Source: Haliclystus octoradiatus
Lineage: Eukaryota > Cnidaria > Staurozoa > Stauromedusae > Haliclystidae
Length of the DNA stretch: 64,000 nucleotides
Direction: 5' to 3'
Assembly (NCBI GenBank): GCA_916610825.1
Contig: OU744453.1
Span: forward strand, 4,997,845-5,061,844
In this document: piece after piece, positions 1 to 12,005 of the stretch
Numbering within the stretch: position 1 is the stretch's first letter
Layout of the letters: every line of letters begins with the position of its first letter
Position numbers and translations under genes: made by a program
The notes under the pieces: model-generated
The model's input: only the letters and a program-made list of their open reading frames with translations
Database searches by the model: none
Told to the model about the DNA's origin: nothing

Positions 1-1150
1 TAAGTACAAATGGTACAGAGGTCTACAAATGAACGCAGCTCATCACTAAAAATAACAGAATTAGATTTGGAAGGTGCTTGGTATACACATGCCATTGGAT
101 GAAATCGATGACTGGACAGGTCAATGTCAATTACAAAGCATTCGAGATGATTTAGATTTGATGGTATCTCCATGCAGGTAAATTTAATATTATTCTTGAT
201 CAAAATGACCACGCCCCCCATCAATAGCATCCGACTCTCTGTCTTTACTAACAATATTGTATCCAGTTGAACCTGTCAACATCGAATCTGGAATAATAGA
301 TGATAAACAGGTTTCCGTAATGAAGATGACGTCTTACGCATACGAATCAAGTATGACAATGAGACTGTCTAATTTATTTTGAATTGATCTGGCATTAAAA
401 TAATAGCATTTCAACAACGAGGAATTTGATGAGATTGATTTTGATGATTGATGCCATTGATCAGTAGCTGTATTAGTTGATTGATTTTGGTCTCCATCCG
501 ATCCAAGCGGGCCGAGTCTGGAGGTACCGGGTGCCGGGACCGGGTGTGGCATCACCAGGTACAAAAAAGAAGGTTGTACGGGAGGTTGCATCATCTGAGA
601 ATTAATTGGCAGCTGACAGGTGTCATGAGAATTTGGATGTCTCCATTGAGTTACTATTTGTCATATTTCATTTGCAGATGTTGTGTTGAATCTGCCTGCA
701 GCTGTATCATCCCTTTCAGGTTGCTTGTTTAATTCTTGCGGTATAACCTCGAGGGTTTAGAGGGAGCTATTCGATCATACCGAGGAAAGCGAATAGTTCT
801 TTTCAAATGCAACGATGGACAATTATTATCATAACATGATCTTCTTTTACAAGAAGATTTACATATAAATATGTGCGCTTTAGGACACAATCATGTCTTT
901 CGACAGTTTACCTCCACCACGAAATCGACCATTCTTTAAGTGACGCGTGCATACTTTAGGATGGAAATTTGAACACACACCATCTTTCCGTCCTGATAAT
1001 CCATGTTTGCATATTCTTTTAAATAAATCATTGCACGTTTCACTTTGCCCGTCATCGTCGGCACTGTCAGTCAGTCCAACAGGAAAAATATTTGCGGTCT
1101 TCGTAGTCTGAGTGTTTAATTGAGTGTCTACTGTGTTTGTCTGGTTGTCT
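1..1150 (-). mobile_element. Decayed non-LTR retrotransposon (LINE): ORF1 zinc-finger end and 5' part of endonuclease
   Basis: Reading the minus strand, about 1110 to 905 encodes a Cys/His-rich segment with the CKHGLSGRK motif followed by C-x5-HPKVC, typical of the nucleic-acid-binding C-terminus of ORF1 proteins in Jockey/CR1-like LINEs. A frameshift near 890 moves the second Cys cluster into another frame. From about 420 downward the strand encodes the start of an APE-type endonuclease (YYFNARSIQNKLD, then DVIFITETCL), interrupted by an in-frame stop after DSYA and by a frameshift in a G-run near 220. Endonuclease-like sequence then continues to the window edge. The reverse transcriptase would lie to the left, outside the window. 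The copy is clearly inactive. Family assignment is by motif only. Confidence 0.8.
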
Positions 1151-3283
1151 TCATTTTAAATAATGGCGCCAGACACAACTGTTTCATCATCAAAATTATA
1201 ACTTTGAAGCTCAACATTACATTAAGATTCTGTAATTTTAGTTGTTGATAATTTTATCTTCAACATGACAATAAAATCAATAAGCTCTGGCTTAACTGAC
1301 CAATTAGGATATTCTCCGATAAAATATTGCCTTGATTGACTCCTGTTGTCGCGATTATAACGGTCTCTCACAACGTTTGATCACAACGTTTGTCGTAATA
1401 ATAAAATATATATAATAACACTAGAAGTAGATATAGGAATCATCTAACGCGTGATAGCAATTTGATAATAAAAACCATTAATAAGTATAATTACTAAACA
1501 TCTTGGATCATTTATAAATGATATAGAAGATTTAAATTCGTAAAATTTATAAAATCTGTTCGGAGAGTCAAAACTCTTCCGTTCGCTTGAAACCCTAAGC
1601 TCCCTTGCTATACTATAATAAAAAAAAATCTTCCAGCTGAATCTTATTTTAAGTCAATCTCCATAAATGTTTTTGCTATGGAAACTTTTTTTTATAAATA
1701 TTTATTTGTATAAATATAATATTATGAAAAGTACAGTACTATTAGACTAATAGTATTAGTAGACAGTGCTAATAATATTCATTAGATATCTTTGACAACA
1801 ATCACAATCACAATAATTAATATGTTTAAAAATACATATCAGAATATAAGACTGTCTTTCCTGTCCTACCATCCACAGATTTTGATATTTTTTTGATCTG
1901 AGAGGCAGTAAAATAGTAGTTTAGTCTTCTCGTGTGATTTCTGGAACAGTCAAATTGCATTGTCCGGCATCTTTTAGATCATTATTATGAACGTATCAAA
2001 ATACTTTAGAAGTACCAGTGTTTTAATGGCATCTTTTTGGTCTATGCTAGTTTTACTGTACACTTCATGATACATAGATTATGTTTGAACATAGTTGCAG
2101 CTATTTTTGACATAGTTGCACGTCTCATCTTGAAATTTTTGAATAGCTTCAATTTATTGATTTTTAGCACAATTATTCCTATCTCAAAATTGTGGTACCT
2201 GTATCTATTATGGAGCTTTTGCTGTATAAATGTTTTTTTTTGTTATAAAATTTAATGCACAGCATTGAAAATCTGCTTTTCTTTAGGTGATTAAGATTCG
2301 ATAGCTCTTTCTGATAGCAGTTCGTTTTATATATTTTCGTCAATAAATTGATGGAAGATAGCCAAGCTGTATGGCAGTTGCAAGAAGAGTATTGGAGATA
2401 ATTCACTTCTATACATCAGTTATAAATTATGCAAAAAGCTATACAAACCGTAACCATAACTTTGGTCCACTGATAATTTTGAAGTTGACGGTACTGGATT
2501 GGCTGAAATTTAAAAGAAAATATATTTTGATATTCAATCCACATCAATGTATTATAAGCCTACTAGAAATGAATGTAAGTTCACTATTGAACATGGGTCG
2601 ATACAACTTTCAGATAACTAGCCTGCAAAAATAAGTGATTAATTGTTACACTCTCAGAGCTTGTAAAATGCAAATCCGTTAATTGAAGAAGTATTTAATA
2701 CATAGGCGCATTGTTTAAACATGCTTCTTTTTTCTTACTCGAATATTGTAGCCTAGAAACTGACTTTCAATGTTATTCAACATGAATGGCTCCAGGATTT
2801 CCCAGACAAGGGTGCTAGTTTTTTGGAACTACATTTGCAGAAAAAATTTGAAAAATACTGGAAATCCAAAACAATTCCTGACATTGAAACAGTTTCCAAG
2901 GGACACGTTGAAGTATCCATACTGAGCCATTGAATTAATCAAAATACAGATTTGTCCAATGCACAAAATCATGTTAATTTCAATAGTATTTCCGAAAAGC
3001 CGGAATTATACTTTTATGGAACTATATCCTGGGTACTACGTCACTATTTATTTTATGAAACTGGGAACAATCTTAGGCAACTTGTCTATTATCTATCATT
3101 GTTATTGATTCATCTTGCACCTGTCGCTTATGTGGTTATAATAAAGATAATGATAACTCATACATACTTTTGCAGAATTTCATATATTTAGAAGAACAGT
3201 GATTGGGCACCCATGTCAATATCCTATTTTCAACTTTAATCAATAAAGGGATAATTATCCCTTTTATAATTTAAGCAGCTTAC
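1151..3283. other. A+T-rich stretch without recognisable gene
   Basis: Short open frames on both strands show no recognisable domain. I searched the minus strand for further TSP1, lectin-like or tail exons of gene C and saw none. The stretch is probably intron or intergenic sequence downstream of the last visible gene C exon. Confidence 0.4.
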
Positions 3284-3451
3284 TGGGGCATGAACTGTCA
3301 ATGCATGGTTGGTTCTCCTCGTTGACTCCTTTACAATGAACTCCATAATGTTGAGGAATAGGATTGTTGCATGATCTTTTGACTATTTGTTGTCCACCAC
3401 CACATGTCACACTGCAAATCCCAGGCATCCAAACAGACCAACCGCCACTAA
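3284..3451 (-). CDS. Gene C exon 3: TSP1 repeat
   Basis: A complete TSP1 repeat of 168 bp, phase 1 to 1. It begins SGGWSVW, has CSVTCGGG, and contains all six cysteines. The acceptor is tttttag and the donor A|gtaagc. A second AG three bases further in could be used instead, changing the length by one codon. Confidence 0.85.
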
Positions 3452-5668
3452 CTAAAAATTAATATATATTATCTTGACGAGAATGTGAAGAATATTCTAT
3501 TCAGTTATGATTTATACTGGTAAACAACGTTCTTTGAACATGCTCAATATCAAGATATAAATGTATGTGCATTGGTGATTTTTAATTTTTACAACATTCG
3601 AGAGAAGTTGCTGACTTCCAATATTCTTTCCTTTTTCTTAGTAAATAAAAGGAAAAGATTTAACATATAGGTTTATTGCTGGATTGTTGCTACCGTTGCT
3701 GGATTGAAAGTTCACAAAATGACTAATAAGAGTACTAAGAGCTACGTAGAAATATTCTCTCGATCCTGTTGCAATGGTCGGCACAATCTATGTTTTCTAT
3801 TTCTGGAAAAATCTTTGAGGCCGTGCTTCGGCATGAACCGTGCTCAAATCTGAAAATGGCACTTTGACACCATAAATAAAAATAACCCATAAAACTTTTT
3901 ACTTTTCCTTTGACAGTCACATTTCCTACACATGACCATACAGGAAGCTTTTGAAAATAATGTTTCTTAGAAACTTAGAATTTGTAAAAATACATACCTA
4001 TATATATATAGTTTTGATTGTTACTGTTATTCAGAAGCGGATGCTGTTTATATATAAAATGGTATATGTCTTTTCCATGATGCGATGCGCGTACATTGTC
4101 AATGGAATCTAGTACTTTATTAACAAATTTTGCAAGAGATTGTGTTGCGATATATTTGTAAAGTAAAACATTTCATAGACGAAATTCATGAATAAATATT
4201 TTCTTAGGTTGTTTAAAAAATACACTTTTGCTGCTATTTTGTTTTGTATTTTTGAGAATGTAATATATACGGCATACGTTTTGGGATATATTGAAGAAAG
4301 ATTTCATTTAAAAGAATTATAATTATTTTCAAAGTAAATACTTCAAAGGTCTGCAAAATTCTTCAAAGGTTTATGTCAGACTTTTAACTAGATTAAATTG
4401 TTTTTTGTATTCCCCAGTAACAACGTAGAAAATACAAAGTATGAAGTTTTGAAGAATTTTTTGGTGTTGACAATATTGTAGCCCATCTAGCTTCCATCAA
4501 CTTTGTCATAAATTATTGAAATTAAAAGACAAAACAAACCTGGAATAGTTCATTGTTGCCAGTTAACTTTAAAATAACTATAGATAAATATTTGGTTGAA
4601 GAATCATCAAAGTATTACCATGACGTGTGTACTACGACTGAAGCAACTGGCTTAAGATAGTTAATATACTTTGTTGGGTAGATCGCGAATTTTGAAATAG
4701 TTTGATATACTTTACATATACATAATTGACTAGTTAGTTATCATCGTCATCATTTATTGAGAACTTTTACGGAATTTGGTTTTCCTTCAAGGGCTCATAC
4801 GTAAGAAAATTGAAATAGTTACTATCATAATTACAATATGGAAAAGAAAATGTACATTAGTGAATGATTAGTCTTTACATGTTAGATAATTAGACCTTAC
4901 ACTTAGTCTAGAATATAGGATTGAAATATGCGTTGGTGAAGAATAACAAACCTGGAAATGGTAATGGCACTTTCTTTAGCTCCTGTAAAAATATTGAAAG
5001 AAAAGTAATGCAGAAGCTACACATGTATCATTATATTTTTGTCATAGACGTGGTGATTTCTTTGTAAATAAACATTTGCATGAAAATATTCATATGAATA
5101 ATGAGGCTTGCTATATAGATCTAATACATTATATATTGTAATTCAAGTTGCAGTTCACACGTACTTTATATATTGCCTGTATAGTATATTCTTATCAAAC
5201 ATTATTTGATGAATTACTTGGTCAGATGTTAATAAACTGACAAAATACATATAAATGAAATCAGTTCAACGAAGATAATACATTATATATAAGATAACCA
5301 ATTGAAACCAAAACATGACTTCAATATAAGGCACTATATAAAATTATGTTATTACTCACTGTTACATCTCGTTCTATGTCACCATTTTGAGAGGGAATGA
5401 CCTTCACAACGGAGCCTCTAGCAATTTCGCAGATAGTCTTCCCATCTTCATCAGGATTCGTTCTCAGAATGTATTGGCATTCATCCTTCAATTTCGCACA
5501 TTTCAAACTGCACTGCACTCTTGAAAGGCCATAATATGTCAGGCGTGAGCTGAACATTACATTTTGATGGAGTTTAGCTTCAATTTGATGCATTTTCATT
5601 CCCGTAATTTGAGTTGTTATACCAATAACAAACAGCAAAGACAGATACAAAGAATGACGACGGCACAT
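3284..5668 (-). CDS. Gene C (partial, three exons): secreted PAN/apple-like plus TSP1 protein
   Basis: Three exons splice in frame: 5668-5360 (signal peptide plus PAN-like module, phase-0 donor gtgagt), 4982-4952 (31-bp linker, phase 0 to 1) and 3451-3284 (TSP1, phase 1 to 1, donor gtaagc). Together they give 508 nt, ending in phase 1, so at least one more exon is required to the left; none was found before the window edge. The start ATG at 5668 opens a hydrophobic signal-like stretch (LYLSLLFVIGI). The same exon order and phases occur in genes A and B, which is the main support. I know the domain families but not this combination. The role is unknown; PAN and TSP1 modules usually mediate extracellular protein or glycan binding. 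Splice sites are read by eye, with no transcript evidence. Confidence 0.75.
4952..4982 (-). CDS. Gene C exon 2: 31-bp linker microexon
   Basis: The acceptor tatttttacag precedes GAG CTA AAG... and the donor is CCAG|gtttgt. It encodes ELKKVPLPFP plus one base, turning phase 0 into the phase 1 needed by the TSP1 exon. Gene A has a 31-bp exon in the same place with the same phases. Confidence 0.7.
5360..5668 (-). CDS. Gene C exon 1: signal peptide and PAN/apple-like module
   Basis: This exon has 103 codons, exactly the length of the gene A first exon. Residues 7-23 are hydrophobic. Cysteines at 53, 57, 64 and 80 follow the C-x3-C-x6-C pattern shared with genes A and B and typical of PAN/apple folds. 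The donor ACA|gtgagt is strong and in phase 0. Confidence 0.8.
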
Positions 5669-6058
5669 TTCGATTCAAGGATGATTTTTACAACTGAAGA
5701 ATCAAACAGAAAATGATTATATGCATTTGTTAATTTGTTATGCAAGATTTGGATACATTTGTTATGGATGGCAAAATAAGAGAGCATTTTTCGCATGCCG
5801 GTTGTGGATCACGCTTGTTTTTTTTTAATAATTTTTTCACTTTTCTAATTTAATAAATAATCAATATTCATCGCAATAATTCGTCATCTGTTTCTTCTAT
5901 AAATAGTAAATTATGACAAATAATATTTTTTTTATATATTTCTTTTATGCCTAAAAAGTGATAAAATTGTTCACAATGAAAATAAATGAATAAATAAATA
6001 AAAACTATACTAAAATTTTATATAGTGAATTATTAACCAGCGTATTTAATTTCATCTT

Positions 6059-6216
6059 AGATTAATAAATAAAATGAATCAAGAAAGAGACATAATGTTC
6101 TCGCTACTCTGAGTTTCACGATATACAGTGATCATCAAGCAGGACCACCATATGGCGTGAAACTCGGAGTAGCGAGATCTGTATGTCTCTTTTTGACTCA
6201 TTTTATTTCTTAATCT
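6059..6216. mobile_element. MITE-like inverted repeat
   Basis: Two arms of about 60 bp (6059-6120 and 6153-6216) are imperfect reverse complements. Both contain TCTCGCTACTC followed by the GAGTTTCACG motif next to a short loop. The outer ends are A+T-rich (AGATTAA). There is no coding capacity, and I could not settle a target duplication. It lies about 390 bp upstream of the gene C start. Confidence 0.6.
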
Positions 6217-6929
6217 ATTGAATCTCTGATATTTATCATTGAGCACTATACCTGCATAGGTGTGGACAACTTTACATTATTTATATTAATGTCATATTAC
6301 ATATATGGAACTAAAAATCCTAACTATAACACTTCAAAAACTGCAAGAGCCGTTACGAAATATTTCTTTCTGACATAAATTGTTTTTGACATAAATTGCT
6401 TTTCAACTAAAATCTGATAATTACACAACATGTCAGAAATATAAAAGCTATCAAGGAATTCTCATTTTAAATTCGGTCAATTTAATTAGGAATGTAATGA
6501 AAGCTACGTTATTGCCTAATATGTGACATCGTCTCTATTTTGAAATATGGTATGTTCAGAATTGATTTATTGTAACTGTTCACATCATATAGTGTGCATA
6601 AATCCTGAATTGAAAGAGTATAATAATTCATAATTCGGACTAACAATTATCTTCTTCTCGAGACTTAAATAGAAAGCAATTCGTATCAACTGTTAGTATT
6701 GTGAATCAAATATTATCTTTATGAGCTGCTCTATAAAATTTAACAAATTAAGTCCACACCTATTTCAGATTGAAGTAAAATCAAACCTCTTGTAATGGCA
6801 AATATCTACTAAATCAGGACAGGTAAATTACCGAGATATCATAGGATAAAAACCAACCAACGTGTATTCTTACTAACTAAATATACAATTTGATATAGAA
6901 CTTAACAGATTAAAAATAACATTTTGTTA

Positions 6930-8180
6930 AAAAGACAAGGATATAAAAACTTACTCTTCAATTCACCAATTATCAGAAATGATCGTTTTATCAGTCATCG
7001 ATGAGTGCTTACTCGCAGAGAGAACTTGATGATGACAGTACTAACAGTATAAATAGTTATTTATATGAAAATAATGGAGCAGATGTTTACAAGATCACTA
7101 GTCAAATTTAGCCATCATTCCTGTAATCAATTTTATAGCTGGTAACAGTATGATAGAACATTAATCAGCAAAATTCTACTGTGAATTAATAAGCAGTAAG
7201 TGTTGGATCTTGTTATTGAAATTGATTATTGTCAAGAGATGGGTAGTTTTAATCGAACCAGAAACCAGAATATAGAATATTCTAAAGACTTCGTCTAAAA
7301 ATAAAAAATAAATGTTTCAAGAAAGACCATAAACATACGTTTTATATGTTTCCTCATTTTCTTGCAAAATCATTAATGTAAAAACATGAATGTAAAAAAT
7401 GCTTTAATAAATCTTTATTTAAATTATTTGTCGTCGTCGTTTTAAGTCTAAACACAGCTGGAAGCTATAATTTAGCATCAACGATTCAAGTACAAACTAG
7501 CATTGGTTATAGGATCCTATTTTACCCTTTTATCGTACAGGTTTATAATACCCAATAGCAACAATACCTATATCAATGTAGCGGTCATATACTGTACAAG
7601 ATTTTGAACTGTTAGAACCAAGTCTTTTTCTAATGTTTCTGGTTGTGGCAATAGTTCCATAATTTGACACTTATTTGACCATGCAAGTATACTACATAGT
7701 AAAGCATAGTAAAAGCTTTTAAAAAGTAAGCTACTTACATAAATGTTTATCGATGCTTTATTATTGTGTTGTCTAGAATATTTCAAAATGTATGGCCTCC
7801 TGAAAATTTCTATATTCGAGTAGTCTGCGATATTTTTTGAAGTTTATTGTGAAGTTTTGCTCCACAAATTGGAAATGAAACGTCGTAGAGCAAAACAAGA
7901 TTTTATTGAGAAAACAAGGATATAAATTATAGGTGCTTACTCGAAGAGAGAGCTTGATTACAGCAGATGTTATATTTTAATTAAATACCTCTATTAAATT
8001 TGCTGAGAGCAGATGTTAGCAAATTCATTAGTCAAATTTAGCAATCATTCCTGTGATTAATTTTATGACTAGTACAAGTATGATAGAGCAAGAAACAGCT
8101 TTTTTGTACAGTTAATCAATAACCGGTAAGTGTTGGATCTCTTTGATAAAATTGATTATAGTCAATGTTAGTTCATTGTA
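6930..8180. repeat. Local direct duplication, about 0.95 kb apart
   Basis: About 6930-7260 matches 7905-8180 in the same orientation with many differences. Shared landmarks include AAGGATATAAA, the AGTCAAATTTAGC block, TCATTCCTGTRAT and GTAAGTGTTGGATCT. Weaker similarity continues (7395-7440 versus 8285-8320), which suggests an old tandem duplication of about 950 bp. No coding sequence was recognised in either copy. Confidence 0.6.
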
Positions 8181-8581
8181 ATCAAACATGAATAAACTAT
8201 ATTGTAAAGAATTCTTTCCAAAATAAAAAACATATTTTGCAAGATGGAAGAAAATTAAAAAAAATAATACAAAAAATCCCGAAAAAGTGCTTTAATGAAA
8301 TTCTATTTAAGCTAGCTCTTAATATAAGATCATGGATGATCACGTGATCAAATCTTATACACAGCTTGTAGTTATAGTGAATTATCAACTTTTTATCAAC
8401 AAATCTTTGCCTATTACTGCACATTCCGAGATTCCATTACTTATTCTGTACTTAAAAATATAGCGCTATAATTACTATATCAACATGTTGACATTGCACT
8501 GTTTTTTTTTAATCTACTGAGTTATTTTTATGAACTTTATATATGCATTTGAAAACTCATTAGCATTGTCATTTCAATTAT

Positions 8582-9623
8582 CTAGTACCCAGGTAAAAGC
8601 GATTCGAATAAATTAGTGCGAAATTAATCATGGGAGCCGAAAACTTTTATAGTTTGCTTGGCTCCTGAGAAGAGCGATATTGAAGGGAATATATATAGCT
8701 ATAAAATGCAGTTAAACACTTTGCATAACACTATCTATAGACAAATATTTGACAAATATCAGCTTAATATTTTATGAATTGATAAAATTGTGAAAACAGC
8801 ATAATATACATGCACACTTCCTTGTTAATAATAGACTAAATAAACTAATCTACGTATAAAGCAGAGCATGTAATAGAATTGTAAATTCTCCTTGAATTCC
8901 ACTGACTTTAAATTAAAAACGTTGACTCAGCAGAATATATTCCTAAACAGTTTTCTTCGTCTATTCCTAAACAGATCGATATTTAAATTAAAATTTTATT
9001 GTTTTCAAGGGCCTCTAAACATTCAGAAATGCGCGGCGAATTACGCTCCATTTGTATATAGATTGCTTAACAGTCTTCGATTTCTGAAAGTAGGGGATTC
9101 ATCGAGTATGCGTTTTTACTTGAATGTTGATTGTTAGTATTCAGGCGTCGGCGTCTTGTTGTTGGCGTTTCCGACTGGCGTATAGAATTTCTTCTAGTGG
9201 CGTCCGCAGTCAACTACCAGACGTCATGATCTAGACGTTGGCGTTCATAGTTGGCGTATTAAAGTTGTAATTATTCGGTTTCACTGGAGGCGCTGTGACT
9301 TTGTAGTTGGTGTTTCAGTTGATGTGATTATGATACAGAAATTCTGTTGTTTTCTATCCGTGTGTTTCTTGTCAATGATGATTCATCACATCGCTCGGTG
9401 CGTTTTCTTTTTGCTGAAGCGGTTCTATGTGATAGATTGCTTTTACGCGTTCATGGAATATCTGGGGTTTGAATTTGTTATCATACGAAACATATCATAC
9501 GAAATTGCCGTGCCTGTGTCAATTTTTGTACTCTTTTCACACACTTATTATCCCATGAAATGAGAAAATAATTATGATTCATTTCACAGTAATTTACTCC
9601 CATCGCGTGTAACTGGGTACTAG
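8582..9623. mobile_element. Non-autonomous DNA transposon with terminal inverted repeats (about 1.04 kb)
   Basis: The left end reads CTAGTACCCAGGTAAAAGCG and the reverse complement of the right end reads CTAGTACCCAGTTACACGCG. Similarity continues inward for about 45 bp (TAAATTA, then GAAATnAATCA). The palindromic CTAG at both edges may be part of the element or its target duplication. The interior has no transposase frame I recognise and includes a G+C-richer tract at 9143-9320. Confidence 0.55.
9143..9320. repeat. Degenerate GGCGT-rich tract
   Basis: The pentamer GGCGT, often preceded by TT or T, recurs about eight times in under 180 bp within an otherwise A+T-rich region, without a strict period. 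It looks like an imperfect simple repeat inside the TIR element. Confidence 0.4.
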
Positions 9624-10019
9624 TTCAACAAAAGGATCAAAGCTAAGGCTACAAATATCCGATATTGTTGTTTATAAACCTAGATATTTTATTATGCAAG
9701 GTGAATATATAAAAAAATTATTTGCCTAGCTCGCTGTTTGGACTATTACAATCATTTTGAACTAGAAATCGTCACACTTCATGAGATAACAAATGCGTGA
9801 AAAGAGGACAAACATTCATACAGGCACATTGATTTACGCTCTATTTGTATATAGATTAACAATCTTTTATATAAGATTTGTGAGAAATAAGTGAGCGAAT
9901 TTGTGGAAAGCAATAGACTAGTTATATGTGTTGTGTTATTTTATGTTATATAACTAGTTATGTATTCATGCCCAGGCTCCATGAGCAATATGCATTTTAG
10001 AAAATACAGAAAGGCGACC

Positions 10020-11340
10020 CTGTGGCTGTCGCACATGAGGATGATTCGGATACAAAGGAGAAATCAGATGTTGATGCTGTTGTGGAGAACGCTAATGTGG
10101 TAGAGGAGAAACGCGATGTCTAAACCAAGGTTGAATTTTCCCGAAAGGAAAAATTCAATAAGTAACTGCTTTCAACGTACCGTTGCAGAAGTAGTGTTTT
10201 GTGAGCCACCATTTGGCCTATCAGTATCGAGCGAGGAGTTTTGCAAAGAGATGGACGGAGTCCTATCAGGCATTCCAGGAACCATTCCGTGTACTGATTA
10301 CATCAAAATCTAGTAACAACCGAAAAACGTCATGATATCAATTTGCTCAAAACAGTGGACAAGGCACGAGCAGCAGGCATCAAATTAAACACAGACAAAT
10401 GTAGAATTAGGTAGAAAGCTTGATAATACTTTTGCAAAGTCATTTCACCGAATGGAGTAACAGCGTACCCAGAGAAAGTACAAGCCCTGGTAGACATGAA
10501 ACCATCCAAGGACAAGCAAAAAATCCAGACTCTACTTGATTCATTCAATTTCATAGGAAGTTCAATCCCAAATCTTTAGAAATAGACATTTCTGATGAGA
10601 GGTCTACTTAAAAAAATGTGCAATTCGATGGATTGACATTCCGAGAGACGGTGAGAGTCTGAAACATGCGCTTGCTAACAAATAGAGCTAGCTCGTTTTG
10701 ACCCAGCAAATAATTTAACTATTGAGAATGATGTATCGCTAGATGGCTTAGGAGCTGTTTTACTGCAAGATGGAAAACCAATGAAGCTAGTCAGCAACGA
10801 ACTCACAGCAGCTGAAACCAGCTATGAAAACATCGAAAGACAGTTGTTATCCGTCTTATTTGCGCGTGAGAAATCACACGCCTACACTCACGAAAGAAAG
10901 ATCAATGCAGACCACAAATCTTTGGAGGAGATCTTTAAAAAGCATGCGAGCATGACCCCCGCTAGACTAAGAAGAATGCTGCTGAGGCTTACTCGATTTG
11001 ACTTGGGTGTAGAGTAGGTTGGCAATGAGAATGCTCTTTGCTGAAATGCTGTCAAGGCTTATTACGCCAGGCAAGGATGCAGAAGTCTCCATTAGAAGTT
11101 AGAAGTTACCATTGCCCACGAACTGAAATTCAACCAATGCATGCTTGAAATTATGCAAGAAGAAACAAGACAAGAGTTCCCCTCAACCAACTTCACACCA
11201 ATGAGAATTGTGAACTGTTGGTTTGACACTTTTGCAGGATCTAAATTAATCACTGCGGCTTTACTGGAGGCTAAGAGATGGATTGACAGTCTTATGACCG
11301 GCTGATCATGCGTGGTAGCATGATTGTCGTTCCATTTGTA
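10020..11340 (+). pseudogene. Decayed Ty3/gypsy pol fragment (RT tail, RNase H, start of integrase)
   Basis: Reading the plus strand and moving between frames gives PFGLSVSSEEF (RT, near 10210), then an AAGIKLNTDKC block (10370-10400). Next come GVTAYPEKVQALVDMKPS (10455-10510), an ENDVSLDGLGAVLLQDGKP RNase H motif (10725-10780) and a degraded integrase N-terminal segment from about 11100. Stops and frameshifts occur every 100-250 bp and the YxDD region is broken. It differs in sequence from the intact element at 16550-21387, so it is a separate lineage. No LTRs were found around it. Confidence 0.75.
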
Positions 11341-12005
11341 CTCCACCAAGAGACTTATGAATTTTCTTGAGAGAAATTGAGAATGATGTGTTTGCTTTTG
11401 GATGATTCAAGAGACGTCAGAAAGTGATCAAAAACTGCTGTTAGAGAGCTCGTAGAAGATAATTATTTCCAAACGTTCCTGAAGGGCATGCCCCAGACCC
11501 CCTCTGGCGGGTGGGTGTTTCACCCCTCTATTGCCCCTCACATATTTAGAGACTTACCCTAAATAAATACTGATCTGCCCTTGAGATGAGTGCCAAACTC
11601 ATGGCAAAATGAATCCGATGCTACCCACAAGGCAGATATCTACAACTGGACCAATGCAACTACTGGCTGTGTTCACTATGACCTTCAAACATTAGCGCGC
11701 TCTGGTCTGCATAGCCTAATTCAATGGTTTTGTCACGTATGACGTTATACTTGATCAGACTGAAGCTGTTCCAGAAGTGCTACTAAAGGATGTCCAGAAG
11801 TTTGCTCTCCAGGAAAGAGTTCTTTCTGCTAATGAACCATGCTTTCGCTCATTTAAATTTGCTGATTTTTGAAGGCAACTAGAGATACGACATGATACTT
11901 CGACATGCATGACCAGAGGTGAACCCTGAGTCAACTGGTATAGCAGAGGACAACTCATCCGGGACTGGCTCACCAACGCAACCAGAAAAAAAGAAGAAGA
12001 AGAAA

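Noticed and set aside
3735..3957. Minus-strand frame with SCRSTASKIF and DCADHC motifs, possible extra gene C exon
   Set aside because: The cysteine pattern is suggestive, but there is no clean donor, no paralogous exon in genes A or B, and the phases already join without it.
4539..4577. Possible 38-bp exon between linker and TSP1 of gene C
   Set aside because: It has acceptor and donor look-alikes, but phase 1 to 0 would break the join to the TSP1 exon.
11450..12000. Continuation of the decayed gypsy element with a G+C-rich GGCATGCCCC segment
   Set aside because: No recognisable integrase or LTR; too degraded to assign.
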